Assembly: GCA_002389645.1 (NCBI GenBank)
Contig: DGQE01000015.1
Coordinates: 225,324-289,323, forward strand
Length of the DNA stretch: 64,000 bases
Source of the DNA: Flavobacteriales bacterium UBA4422
GTDB taxonomy: Bacteria; Bacteroidota; Bacteroidia; Flavobacteriales_G; Salibacteraceae
Direction of reading: 5' to 3'
Position numbers and translations under genes: made by a program. Below the pieces are notes generated by a model, which was not told the DNA's origin, searched no databases, and was given only the letters and a program-made list of their open reading frames with translations. How positions within the stretch are numbered: position 1 is the stretch's first letter; the number at the start of each line of letters is the position of its first letter. This document shows, in pieces, positions 28,118-36,682 of this stretch.

Positions 28118-28135
28118 CAAATGTATGTAATTACA
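28118..28135 (-). promoter_or_regulatory. Promoter and candidate MarR operator
   Basis: On the minus strand TACATTTG (28118-28125) is an exact -7 element, preceded directly by the perfect 10-bp palindrome TGTAATTACA (28126-28135). A repressor bound there would sit between the -33 and -7 positions, which fits autoregulation. Confidence 0.45.
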
Positions 28136-28150
28136 CTATGTGTAGGTGTA

Positions 28151-28678
28151 TTAACTTCTCAGTCTTTTATATGCCTTGATCGCAATCATGAGCACAACAC
28201 CAACAAGAAAAAACCCAATTGTTCCATACATCCAATTGAGCGTTCCTTTCAATACTACAACAAACACAATAGAAACTAACCACAATGTGGCAACCTCATT
28301 CCATAGTCTCAACTGATTTGACGTCCAGCTAATTTGATTATCCTGATAACGCTTGTATAGTTGATGCGTATAAAGATGATAAACCCACAGCAATCCAGTA
28401 AGGCCAAGCTTTACCATCATCCAAGGTTGGGTCCATAGATTCAGTTCCAATACCATCCAAACACCAAAAACCGTGGCAAGAATAGCTGCTGGCCATGTAA
28501 TAATATACCACAATCGGTTCTCCATGATTTTGAACTGATCTTGTAGCGCTTTGCGTTCACTCTCCGGCTTTTCTTCTGCCTCGGTGTGATATATAAAAAG
28601 CCTAATGATATAGAAAAGGCCAGCAAACCAACTGACCACAAAAATGATGTGTAAAGCTTTCAGATATAAATACATCAC
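28151..28678 (-). CDS. hemJ: Protoporphyrinogen IX oxidase HemJ-like membrane protein
   Basis: 175 residues with four or five membrane helices. The HemJ/UPF0093 signature is present: LHIIFVVSWFAGLFYIIRL near the N terminus, with the conserved His, and PWMMVKLGLTGLLWVYH with the conserved Lys. Oxidises protoporphyrinogen IX to protoporphyrin IX in haem synthesis and pairs functionally with hemB 5 kb away. It is divergent from the thioesterase gene. Confidence 0.92.
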   Translation of the reverse strand: MMYLYLKALHIIFVVSWFAGLFYIIRLFIYHTEAEEKPESERKALQDQFKIMENRLWYIITWPAAILATVFGVWMVLELNLWTQPWMMVKLGLTGLLWVYHLYTHQLYKRYQDNQISWTSNQLRLWNEVATLWLVSIVFVVVLKGTLNWMYGTIGFFLVGVVLMIAIKAYKRLRS

Positions 28679-28706
28679 CCCGAAGGTAAGCAGAAGCTTG
28701 AGATTC

Positions 28707-28714
28707 TACATTTG
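28707..28714 (+). promoter_or_regulatory. Promoter -7 element for the thioesterase-mrp-nifU operon
   Basis: TACATTTG matches the Bacteroidota -7 consensus and lies 21 nt before ATG 28736. It supports that start over the TTG at 28712, which lies inside the element. Confidence 0.5.
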
Positions 28715-28735
28715 TACCAAACAAATAGAAACACA

Positions 28736-29257
28736 ATGAAGTCAAAATCAGCTTCTGAATCAAAAGCCACTTCTACTCACATTGTTTTACCTGACGACAC
28801 AAACACACTTGGCAATCTCATGGGCGGCCGATTGATGTACTGGATGGACGTTATTGCAGCGGTTGCAGCTCATCGCCATTCTCGCAGGGTTGTAGTGACC
28901 GCCTCAGTGAATAACATCGCCTTTAACCAGCCAATCAAGTTAGGTGATTTTGTAACCTTAGAAGCCCAAGTGACGCGCTCTTTCAACTCGAGTATGGAAG
29001 TGTTTATTGAGGTTTTGATAGATGATCACAGGTCTGGAGCAAAGAAAAAGTGCAATGAAGCCATCTTCACGTTTGTAGCTGTAGATCAATTAGGAAATGC
29101 CATCGAAGTGCCTGAACTAAAACCGGAAACTGATGTTGAAAAACAAAGGTTTGATGCTGCATTAAGAAGAAAGCAGCTCAGCCTTATTTTAGCAGGGAGA
29201 ATGAAGCCAAAAGATGCAACTGAATTAAAGGCAATATTTGAAGACTTAGCAGAATAG
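28736..29257 (+). CDS. Acyl-CoA thioesterase, hotdog fold (YciA/BACH type)
   Basis: 173 residues from ATG 28736 (MKSKSASES). Hotdog motifs: NTLGNLMGGRLMYWMDVIAA near residue 23, with the catalytic Asp on the long helix, and VVTASVNNIAFNQPIKLGD. Hydrolyses acyl-CoA esters in the cytosol. A paralogue lies at 56534-57079. The gene is separated from mrp by only 2 nt, so the two are cotranscribed, although no functional link is evident. Confidence 0.9.
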   Translation: MKSKSASESKATSTHIVLPDDTNTLGNLMGGRLMYWMDVIAAVAAHRHSRRVVVTASVNNIAFNQPIKLGDFVTLEAQVTRSFNSSMEVFIEVLIDDHRSGAKKKCNEAIFTFVAVDQLGNAIEVPELKPETDVEKQRFDAALRRKQLSLILAGRMKPKDATELKAIFEDLAE

Positions 29258-29259
29258 AT

Positions 29260-30321
29260 ATGGCAAACCAAGAAAAGTTAATGGAGGCGCTCAGTTATGT
29301 AATTGAGCCAGAGTTGAAAAAAGATATAGTAAGCCTTGGCTTAGTTTCAGAAGTAAAAATTGAAGGCAACACAGTTTCGTTTCATGTAAAAGCAAGCAAC
29401 CCAGCCATGCATTACCGCAAGCGCCTAGAAGAGGCTTGCATTCATCAAGTGAGAAGGTTTCTTGGAGAAGATGTAGCAATTATGATAGAAGTCGACTCTC
29501 TTCCTAAGAGCAGCGATCGACCTATTGAGCAAAGAAAATTTCTTCCGGGTGTAAAAAAAGTCATCGCTGTGGCGTCTGGTAAAGGTGGCGTTGGCAAAAG
29601 CACAATCTGCGCGAATATTGCCGCTGGACTAGCTAAGCGAGGTTATAAGGTTGGGCTAGTTGATGCTGACATCTACGGTCCATCAATGCCAATGATGTTT
29701 GATGTTGTTGATCAAAAACCAGGGCTATCAGGCCCAGAAGCGAATAACAAAATGCTGCCTGTAGAAAACTACGGAGTAAAAATGCTTTCAATTGGATTCT
29801 TTGCTGAGGCAAATCAAGCCATTGTATGGCGTGGTCCAATGGCAAGCAAGGCTTTAAAACAAATGTTCTCGGATGTTGAGTGGGGAGAGTTAGATTTCAT
29901 GCTTATCGATCTTCCACCAGGAACTGGCGATGTGCATTTGTCCTTAGTGCAAGACATTCCATTGGATGGCGTTGTGGTCGTCAGTACACCTCAAAATGTA
30001 GCTTTAGCTGATGCACGCAAAGGTGTTGGTATGTTTAAACTGCCAGAAATTAATGTTCCCGTATTAGGAATCGTTGAAAACATGAGTTGGTTTACACCTG
30101 CTGAACTGCCAGACAACAAATACTACATTTTTGGACAAGAAGGGGCAAAAAGGTTGGCTGAAGAGCTGAATGTAGCTCTATTAGGACAGATTCCATTGGT
30201 GCAAAGCATCCGTGAGTCTGGTGATGCTGGACGACCTGCAGTGCTGCAAGAAAACACGATTCAATCAAAAGCTCTTGACGAAATGATTAGCGGAGTCTTA
30301 AAGTCGCTCAATATTGACTAG
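29260..30321 (+). CDS. mrp: Mrp/ApbC family Fe-S cluster carrier ATPase
   Basis: 353 residues. An N-terminal MIP18/DUF59 domain (about 1-95) precedes the P-loop NTPase with the deviant Walker A VASGKGGVGKST near residue 104 and DADIYGPSMPMMF. The Cys pair used by many ApbC proteins near the C terminus is absent, as is common in Bacteroidota. Delivers Fe-S clusters to apoproteins. The NifU-like scaffold that follows fits this role. Confidence 0.93.
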   Translation: MANQEKLMEALSYVIEPELKKDIVSLGLVSEVKIEGNTVSFHVKASNPAMHYRKRLEEACIHQVRRFLGEDVAIMIEVDSLPKSSDRPIEQRKFLPGVKKVIAVASGKGGVGKSTICANIAAGLAKRGYKVGLVDADIYGPSMPMMFDVVDQKPGLSGPEANNKMLPVENYGVKMLSIGFFAEANQAIVWRGPMASKALKQMFSDVEWGELDFMLIDLPPGTGDVHLSLVQDIPLDGVVVVSTPQNVALADARKGVGMFKLPEINVPVLGIVENMSWFTPAELPDNKYYIFGQEGAKRLAEELNVALLGQIPLVQSIRESGDAGRPAVLQENTIQSKALDEMISGVLKSLNID

Positions 30322-30344
30322 CAGTACTTAACTTTGAAACTCTT

Positions 30345-30605
30345 ATGGGAACTCCAGCACAAGATTTATTGGTAAAAGTAGTTGATGCACTCGATGAAAT
30401 TCGTCCGTTTCTTAATGAAGATGGTGGTGATTTGAGTGTCGTTGATATCACCGAAGATGGTATCTTAAAAATCGAGTTTACAGGTGCCTGCAGTTCTTGC
30501 TCAATGAATAACATGACCTTTAAGAATGGTGTTGAAGATGCTATTAAGCGATTAGTACCTGAAATCACAAGCGTTGAACCTGTGAACTTCTCTCTTTCAC
30601 ATTAA
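30345..30605 (+). CDS. NifU C-terminal domain (NfuA-like) Fe-S scaffold
   Basis: 86 residues consisting of a single NifU C-terminal domain. RPFLNEDGGDLSVVDI is the family signature, and the cluster-binding CxxC is CSSC in GACSSCSMNNMTF. Two molecules usually share a [4Fe-4S] cluster. It lies 23 nt after mrp and completes a small Fe-S delivery operon. Confidence 0.92.
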   Translation: MGTPAQDLLVKVVDALDEIRPFLNEDGGDLSVVDITEDGILKIEFTGACSSCSMNNMTFKNGVEDAIKRLVPEITSVEPVNFSLSH

Positions 30606-30644
30606 TTTTTATTTCTTCCCAACCCTTTTGCAATTTCCTGCGTG

Positions 30645-30678
30645 ATAAGCCTTTGGAAGGGAAAAACCCTCCGCTTAT
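30645..30678 (+). promoter_or_regulatory. Hairpin in the leader of the ECF sigma gene
   Basis: ATAAGC (30645-30650) pairs with GCTTAT (30673-30678), enclosing an inner AGGG-AAAAA-CCCT stem. There is no T-run, so it is not a standard terminator. It sits about 80 nt upstream of the sigma factor start. Confidence 0.3.
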
Positions 30679-30758
30679 GAGTAGGAAATAATGAACGAAG
30701 GTTCACGTCAAATCTTTGAAAAGGCAACGCAAGCAACCATAGTTGCGTATCTTAGAGC

Positions 30759-31325
30759 ATGCAAGCAGATTCCGATTTATTGGCTCGGTGTCGGAAAAAC
30801 GACCGTAAAGCTCACAATGAGCTTTATCGCCAGTGCTTTGGCTACTTACTTGCTATCTGCCGCAGATATTGCAATAACAAAGAAGACGCAGAAAGCCTTT
30901 TAAATCAAGGGTTTCTAAAAATTATTACCCATCTCGATAAGTATAAGGAGGATGTTCCTTTTGGTTCTTGGATAGGACGAATCATGGTGAATACGATTAT
31001 TGATGAGTTCAGAAGAGATAAGAAAAGAAGAGAAAACATGAGTGGTCTCGAAATCGATGAAATTCAGTCAATGAGCAACATAGATTTCAATGAGGCCGAG
31101 CAAAACTTAGATGCAGAAGCTTTGGAACGATTGATTCAACAATTACCAGAAACAAGTAAAAAGGTGTTTAACCTCTATGCCATTGATGGCTATACGCACA
31201 AGGAAATTGGCGAAATGTTGAATATCAGTGACGGAACTAGTAAATGGCATGTCTCTTACGCGAGAAAATCGCTTCAAGAAATGCTGAAGAAGACAATGCA
31301 AAAAATGATGACAGTAACTCTCTAA
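30759..31325 (+). CDS. ECF-type RNA polymerase sigma factor
   Basis: 188 residues. Region 2 (NELYRQCFGYLLAICRRY, then KEDAESLLNQGFLKI) and region 4 (FNLYAIDGYTHKEIGEML, then GTSKWHVSYARKSLQ) are both clear. Region 2.3 (FGSWIGRIMVNTIIDEFRR) is also intact. The gene is followed after 5 nt by a membrane-anchored protein that probably acts as its anti-sigma partner. The inducing signal is unknown. Confidence 0.93.
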   Translation: MQADSDLLARCRKNDRKAHNELYRQCFGYLLAICRRYCNNKEDAESLLNQGFLKIITHLDKYKEDVPFGSWIGRIMVNTIIDEFRRDKKRRENMSGLEIDEIQSMSNIDFNEAEQNLDAEALERLIQQLPETSKKVFNLYAIDGYTHKEIGEMLNISDGTSKWHVSYARKSLQEMLKKTMQKMMTVTL

Positions 31326-31330
31326 GAATA

Positions 31331-32641
31331 ATGGAGAACCAGCACGACATAGATAAATTATTTAAGGACGCACTTAATGGTGCTAACTCCTCTCAAGCTT
31401 ACTCTGAATCTGCCTGGAAGGGTGCGAATACTTTGCTCAATAGACATTATCGTGCTGTATTATTTAAGAAAATAGCATGGATAGGTATCCCTGTAATCGT
31501 TGGAGCAACAGCATTGACTTTGTTTGTAGCACAAAATGAAGACCATTCTAGGACTTCTGTATATGATATCATGGAAATTTCAGCTTCTTCAAAGGCAAAA
31601 CCCTTATCTACATCCGATGTAGTAGCTGTCGACACAAGCGAAAACTCAATTGCTTATGAGTCTAAGGACTTAATCAATCACTCCTCTTCGATAGCCTCGA
31701 AAGAATCAGTAAATGAAAATATTGCATTGACTGAAGAGACAAGCTCAGTAGACGGTTCACGCCTAAACAACTTGTCAACCAACATTAGCTCAGTTATTCC
31801 ATCTAAGAAGAACACTATAAAAGTCTCTTCATTTGCAGCTCAAAACACAACGTCAGCATCTGTAACCGCACCTCTTAAAACAGCTGAAAAAACCCAAGAG
31901 AGTACAGTAGAATTATCTCTAAATGACAACATGGAATGGATGCCAACATTTAAGATTGGTAGACTTAATGATACTGATCATTCATCCAGTGTGCTTTCAA
32001 GATCGCAACCGATTCGCGAAGAGCTGATGAAAAGGTTAAGACGGGTGGAGTTAGGTGTAAACGCAGGTGGATTAATCGCCTCTGGTATGCAAAACACAAA
32101 TTCAAAAAGTGAAAGCCCATCTATTGGAATATTCGCTGGAATAACTGGCGCCTATCACGTCAATGCACGATTATTTATATCCACCGGAATAATTCTTCAC
32201 GAACGGAGCAAACTAGCGAGTGCACAGCTTGTTCAAAATAATGCATCAGGAACCGTTCATTCAAACGCTGAACATTTGACATACATGGATATCCCGCTTC
32301 AAATCGGATACAATATGGGTGCAAGACATTCTTTGCTATTTGGGATGACATTCAGTCCATTAATTGGTTATGTGCCCTCAACAGAAACTTCAAATGTGAA
32401 TGATAATTCTAGCCCAACCATTACTCGTGAGAAAAACTTAATAAGAGATGGATTTGCCGATTTCGATGTAGCAGGAGCATTGAGCTATCGTTATCAATTG
32501 ACACAAAGAATAGATCTCACTGCAGACGTAAGATTTGGCCTGTTTGATTTGACAGACAATCAATACTTCAATACAGGTTTAGTAGATGATAGAAACCACC
32601 AGTTGAGAATTGGGTTGAATTATCGATTCATTAATCGTTAA
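31331..32641 (+). CDS. Membrane-anchored protein with C-terminal beta-barrel-like domain, putative anti-sigma partner
   Basis: 436 residues from ATG 31331 (MENQHDIDKLFKDAL), 5 nt after the sigma stop. A short N-terminal cytosolic region (about 1-46) is followed by one membrane helix (about 48-67, IAWIGIPVIVGATALTLFVA). A long Ser/Thr-rich spacer (about 70-225) follows. The C-terminal domain (about 235-436) has repeated beta-strands like outer-membrane barrels (VELGVNAGGLIASG, IPLQIGYNMGARHSLLFG, LRIGLNYRF). Position after an ECF sigma suggests sigma binding by the N terminus. A chain with both an inner-membrane helix and a barrel-type domain is unusual. The 3' end overlaps convergent recJ by 11 nt. 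Confidence 0.7.
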   Translation: MENQHDIDKLFKDALNGANSSQAYSESAWKGANTLLNRHYRAVLFKKIAWIGIPVIVGATALTLFVAQNEDHSRTSVYDIMEISASSKAKPLSTSDVVAVDTSENSIAYESKDLINHSSSIASKESVNENIALTEETSSVDGSRLNNLSTNISSVIPSKKNTIKVSSFAAQNTTSASVTAPLKTAEKTQESTVELSLNDNMEWMPTFKIGRLNDTDHSSSVLSRSQPIREELMKRLRRVELGVNAGGLIASGMQNTNSKSESPSIGIFAGITGAYHVNARLFISTGIILHERSKLASAQLVQNNASGTVHSNAEHLTYMDIPLQIGYNMGARHSLLFGMTFSPLIGYVPSTETSNVNDNSSPTITREKNLIRDGFADFDVAGALSYRYQLTQRIDLTADVRFGLFDLTDNQYFNTGLVDDRNHQLRIGLNYRFINR

Positions 32642-34367
32642 AGCGAATATCTTTCACCATCAATTGAAGGGTGACAATTCCTCTGTATTCATTTTTTTCC
32701 AATGTATAGGCCAGACTGAACTGTTTTCCACTTTGCACCTGTTTTTCATATTCTCCTAATCCAAAGCCTATACCTCCGAAGCTCAAGTGACCTGAACCTT
32801 CTTGCGTCACTTCAAATTTAAGGTGCGACCCATCACCCACGCACTTTGATCTTCCAGTGTCTTTCAAATTATGCGTCACAAAAACAGGTGTCATATTATT
32901 TGGGCCAAAAGGCGCCATGCGTTGAATCTGATTGAAAAAATTCATCGTCAACTGATCAAGGTTAACTTCTAAATCAACCTCAATGGACGGAACCAACTGG
33001 TCATCTGTTATCGTTTGAGCAACAGCACTTTCGAAACGAGCCTTGAACGCATCAATCAAGTCTAATTCTAGTGTCATTCCTGCTGCAGCAGGATGGCCGC
33101 CAAATGAAGACAAAAGGTCTGCACATTTTTCAATGGCTGCATGCACATCAAACCCTAGCACCGATCGTGCTGAGCCCGATGCCTTTCCGTTTGATTCGGT
33201 AAGGATTATCGTGGGCCGATAATAATGGTCTTGGATGCGCGAAGCAGCTATTCCAATCACCCCTTTATGCCAATGAGGTGCAAAAAGCATGGTAGATTTC
33301 ATGTTCTGCATTGCTTCATCACCTCTGATCATTTCCAGTGCTTCTTCTAACGTTTGCAAGTCAACTTCGCGCCTATCCGAATTTTTTTGATTGACATCAG
33401 CGGCAGGAATTTCTGCTTGCTTTTGTGTTTTTGCGATCAACAAATCCACCGCTAGACTGCCGTGCTTCATCCTGCCAGCAGCGTTAATGCGTGGACCTAT
33501 TTTAAACACCACATCAGTAACAGTAAGCTCTTTTTTGATCAATGCACCATCTTGCGCCAGACCTGCTCCTTCTAGTAATTGGGCTAACCCTGGACGCAGC
33601 GTTTTTTCCATCAACTTCATTCCGAAGTAGGTCAGCACGCGGTTTTCTCCAGTCATTGGTACAATATCCGAAGCAGATGCAATGGCCACTAAGTCGATGT
33701 ATTTTAGCGGCTCCTCCTTATCTAAATCCCATGTCAGAGAAAGTGCTTGAACCAATTTAAAACCGATACCACAGCCACATAAAGATTTATATGGATACTC
33801 ACATTTTGATTGCAGTGTATTTAAAATGGCGAATGCTTTGGGAAGAGAATTTCCTGGTAGGTGGTGATCGCAAATGATGAATTCGATTCCTTTCTCGTGC
33901 GCGTAATTGACTTGATCGATCGCCTTTATGCCACAATCTAAGGCAATCATAAGTGTGACACCATTGTCATGGGCGAAGTCAATGCCTTTCATGCTTACTC
34001 CGTATCCCTCGGCATATCGATCAGGGATATAATAGCTCACATTCTCATAATGCTCAATAAGGAAGCCATAAAGCAAGGAAACAGCCGTTGTGCCATCCAC
34101 ATCATAATCGCCATACACCAAAACGTTTTCTCCATTTTCAATGGCATCAGTAATTCTAGACACGGCTTTATCCATGTCCTTCATTAAAAAAGGGTTATGC
34201 ACTTGCCTCAAGGATGGGTTGAAAAACGACTTTGCCGATTCAAAATCATTGATGCCGCGCTGAACTAATAACTTGGCTAAAGCAGCACTTGCATTGATGC
34301 CTCGCATCAAATCTTGCACCGCTTGATCTTCTGGGATAGGTTTATAATTCCAACGTTTTGGCAGCAT
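32631..34367 (-). CDS. recJ: Single-stranded-DNA-specific exonuclease RecJ
   Basis: 578 residues. DHH phosphoesterase motifs: VYGDYDVDGTTA near residue 80, MIALDCG, ICDHHLPG near 155, then the DHHA1 motif SFGGHPAAAGMTL near 400 and a C-terminal OB-like domain. Degrades single-stranded DNA 5' to 3' in recombination and repair. It is the last gene of the DAHP synthase-LysM-recJ run, starting 20 nt after the LysM gene. Confidence 0.96.
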   Translation of the reverse strand: MLPKRWNYKPIPEDQAVQDLMRGINASAALAKLLVQRGINDFESAKSFFNPSLRQVHNPFLMKDMDKAVSRITDAIENGENVLVYGDYDVDGTTAVSLLYGFLIEHYENVSYYIPDRYAEGYGVSMKGIDFAHDNGVTLMIALDCGIKAIDQVNYAHEKGIEFIICDHHLPGNSLPKAFAILNTLQSKCEYPYKSLCGCGIGFKLVQALSLTWDLDKEEPLKYIDLVAIASASDIVPMTGENRVLTYFGMKLMEKTLRPGLAQLLEGAGLAQDGALIKKELTVTDVVFKIGPRINAAGRMKHGSLAVDLLIAKTQKQAEIPAADVNQKNSDRREVDLQTLEEALEMIRGDEAMQNMKSTMLFAPHWHKGVIGIAASRIQDHYYRPTIILTESNGKASGSARSVLGFDVHAAIEKCADLLSSFGGHPAAAGMTLELDLIDAFKARFESAVAQTITDDQLVPSIEVDLEVNLDQLTMNFFNQIQRMAPFGPNNMTPVFVTHNLKDTGRSKCVGDGSHLKFEVTQEGSGHLSFGGIGFGLGEYEKQVQSGKQFSLAYTLEKNEYRGIVTLQLMVKDIRFND

Positions 34368-34387
34368 TTTTCAAACTAATTCGAGCC

Positions 34388-35518
34388 CTACAAGGCACTA
34401 AATTCCTCCAATTCAAGAAGCTTCTTATCACCCATTGTAGCTGAGATGATTCCAAATGGATTGTACTCAAACTTATCGTGGATGCTGATGAACGTCTCCC
34501 CATCAAGAATAGTAACTTTAAATTTTGCACGCAAGGTTTCCACTGGTTTAGAGTTTATAATCAACTCAATATACACAGCGCGTGACGATTCAAATTCAGA
34601 TGGAAAAGTCTTGTTAATTATTTTCACCTTTCCTTTTTTCACCTTTACTTCAAACCTAATTCTATTAACTGTTGCGTTGATTCCGATGGGAATGATCATT
34701 CCTTTAAACGGCTCTGAACTGTCGGCAATAAATCTTCCCTTTAGCTCATTCATGTCGAGCAGATTGGTGTTCTGATTCGTTTCAGAGCGTTCATCACGAA
34801 CGTTCGTCACCACTCCATCAGGATTAATCCGCAAAAGAAAATACTCTTTGAGCAAAAGTGATTGATCGCCTTCCTTCTTAAACAGTGCCAAGCGATCGTA
34901 AATCACTGCCGATATGGGTTCGTTTTTAATTTCAACCCCTTCTTTTGAGTCAGCAATTCTCAATTCGTCTTTCTGAAAGCCATCCTCGTCCAACACTGGT
35001 TTTTCATCGATTTCTTCATGCAGCACCTCGAGGTCATTCAGCCTTTCTTCTAACGTTTTTGAACGTTCTGACAATATTGCTAATTGCTCTTCATTCAGAT
35101 CAAGATTCACTTTTGGCTTGAGCTCCTCTTCCTTTTCCAACAGCTCTAATGCCTCTTCCATCGGAGCCTTTTTTCTTTTATTACTGCGCTTCGTTTTAGT
35201 ACCGATAGTTTCTGCCAAACCCATTTCTGCAGCAACCTCCATCATCTTGGCTGCAGACTCATCGGTGTAAGGGATTCGGATATTAATGCGAGTGATGAGT
35301 GGATCCGTAAGCGTTGGGTTTTCCTTTTTAATGGCCTCAATGTTGGCGTTATAAGCAGATGCAATGGCTTCCAGCGTTTGCCCTTCCAATACCTCGTGGA
35401 TATAAAATGGCTCTCCAACCACAATCTTGATGACTGGATTAACATTATTGATCTCTTGAGCACCTGTATAAGTGCTAAACGCAACTGATACAATAAGAAT
35501 AAAGAGGCACCTGATCAT
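34388..35518 (-). CDS. LysM domain secreted protein
   Basis: 376 residues with a Sec signal peptide (about 1-20, FSTYTGAQ). One LysM domain lies at about 40-86 (HEVLEGQTLEAIASAYN, ending INIRIP), which binds peptidoglycan or related glycans. A charged, Glu/Lys-rich coiled region (about 110-190) and a C-terminal beta-rich region follow. The start overlaps the DAHP synthase stop by 4 nt (ATGA). Function beyond envelope glycan binding is unknown. Confidence 0.8.
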   Translation of the reverse strand: MIRCLFILIVSVAFSTYTGAQEINNVNPVIKIVVGEPFYIHEVLEGQTLEAIASAYNANIEAIKKENPTLTDPLITRINIRIPYTDESAAKMMEVAAEMGLAETIGTKTKRSNKRKKAPMEEALELLEKEEELKPKVNLDLNEEQLAILSERSKTLEERLNDLEVLHEEIDEKPVLDEDGFQKDELRIADSKEGVEIKNEPISAVIYDRLALFKKEGDQSLLLKEYFLLRINPDGVVTNVRDERSETNQNTNLLDMNELKGRFIADSSEPFKGMIIPIGINATVNRIRFEVKVKKGKVKIINKTFPSEFESSRAVYIELIINSKPVETLRAKFKVTILDGETFISIHDKFEYNPFGIISATMGDKKLLELEEFSAL

Positions 35519-36636
35519 GCATCGAAAGTATCTCTTTCACTTAAATTTTTGTTTACGATTTCTGTTTGACGCTTGATGGACGCGTTGTGAATGAGTGTCC
35601 ACATTTCCTTGATCAACGATTGATCAAGTCCTTGATCCTGGGCGTATTTCAGGCGATCCTCAATGATTTCAATCCAGCGATCGAGTTGAAAAACAGTAAC
35701 ACCAGACTCTGCTTTATAATGACCAATTTCCTCAACAATGTCGATCCTTCGTTTCAAATTCTCGAGCAAATTGTAATCGATCTCATCAATCAATGACCTT
35801 AGCCGTTGAAGTTTATCAATGCTTACAGCATCCACAAAATGTGTCTTTCGGTTTTCGAGTTCATTTAAGAATCCATCAAAATTGGATAACGCAATCTGCT
35901 GCTTCGGGTCGCTGAGCGCATCATCAGGATTTGGATGAACTTCGATCATCAACCCATCAAATGCCAAATCCAAGACTTTTTGTGATACTTCGTGAAGCAA
36001 GTCTCTTTTGCCTGCAATATGGCTCGGGTCAACAATAATATCGAGTTGAGGCAGTTTTGTTTTCAGCTCAATTGGAATCTCCCAGTTGGGTGAGTTTCGA
36101 AAGACATGATCTTGATAGGTGTTGAACCCGCGATGAATAGCCACCAATTTGTTGAGCCCCGCTTTTGAAAACCTTTCTATAGCGCCAATCCATAACTCTA
36201 AATCAGGATTGAGAGGGTTTTTTACAAATACTGGAATGTCTTTTCCTTCCAACGCATTTGCGATTTCCTGCACAGAAAAAGGGTTAACGGTTGTTCTTGC
36301 GCCAACCCAAACAACTTCGATACCTGAATCCAGCGCCAGCTTCACATGCTCTTCATTAGCAACTTCAACCATCCATTTAATGCCAAATTGCTCTTGCGCT
36401 TTTCTGAGCCAAGGAAGTGCTTTAGCGCCCATTCCTTCAAATGTATTTGGTCTTGTGCGAGGCTTCCAAATACCAGCACGCATGAGATGAACTTTCCCAG
36501 TATTGGCAAGAATCTCTGCTTCTTGCAAAATTTGAGCTTCACTTTCAGCGCTGCACGGACCCGCAATAATTATAGGCTTAGCGTCAATTCCAAGCCACTC
36601 TGAAATCGGGATAATATGAATGTTTTCGGTTCCCAC
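35515..36636 (-). CDS. Bifunctional DAHP synthase / chorismate mutase
   Basis: 373 residues. The N-terminal two thirds are a type I-beta 3-deoxy-7-phosphoheptulonate synthase (IIAGPCSAESEAQI, MRAGIWKPRTRPNTFEG, VDPSHIAGKRDLL). The C-terminal segment (about 270-360; LRSLIDEIDYNLLENLKRRI, KAESGVTVFQLDRW) is an AroQ-type chorismate mutase. It opens the shikimate pathway, and the mutase domain commonly confers feedback by prephenate or chorismate. The fused order, synthase then mutase, is the usual Bacteroidota form. Confidence 0.95.
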   Translation of the reverse strand: MGTENIHIIPISEWLGIDAKPIIIAGPCSAESEAQILQEAEILANTGKVHLMRAGIWKPRTRPNTFEGMGAKALPWLRKAQEQFGIKWMVEVANEEHVKLALDSGIEVVWVGARTTVNPFSVQEIANALEGKDIPVFVKNPLNPDLELWIGAIERFSKAGLNKLVAIHRGFNTYQDHVFRNSPNWEIPIELKTKLPQLDIIVDPSHIAGKRDLLHEVSQKVLDLAFDGLMIEVHPNPDDALSDPKQQIALSNFDGFLNELENRKTHFVDAVSIDKLQRLRSLIDEIDYNLLENLKRRIDIVEEIGHYKAESGVTVFQLDRWIEIIEDRLKYAQDQGLDQSLIKEMWTLIHNASIKRQTEIVNKNLSERDTFDA

Positions 36637-36682
36637 CTTGATAAAACGAATGTAGTGATCGAAAGTTTGAAATAAACTGTGA

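Noticed and set aside
30691..30903. A 70-codon plus-strand frame overlapping the start of the ECF sigma gene
   Set aside because: It runs into the well-conserved sigma region 2 in another frame and encodes no recognisable protein.
35515..36636. DAHP synthase/chorismate mutase fusion as unusual
   Set aside because: The same fusion is common in Bacteroidota.
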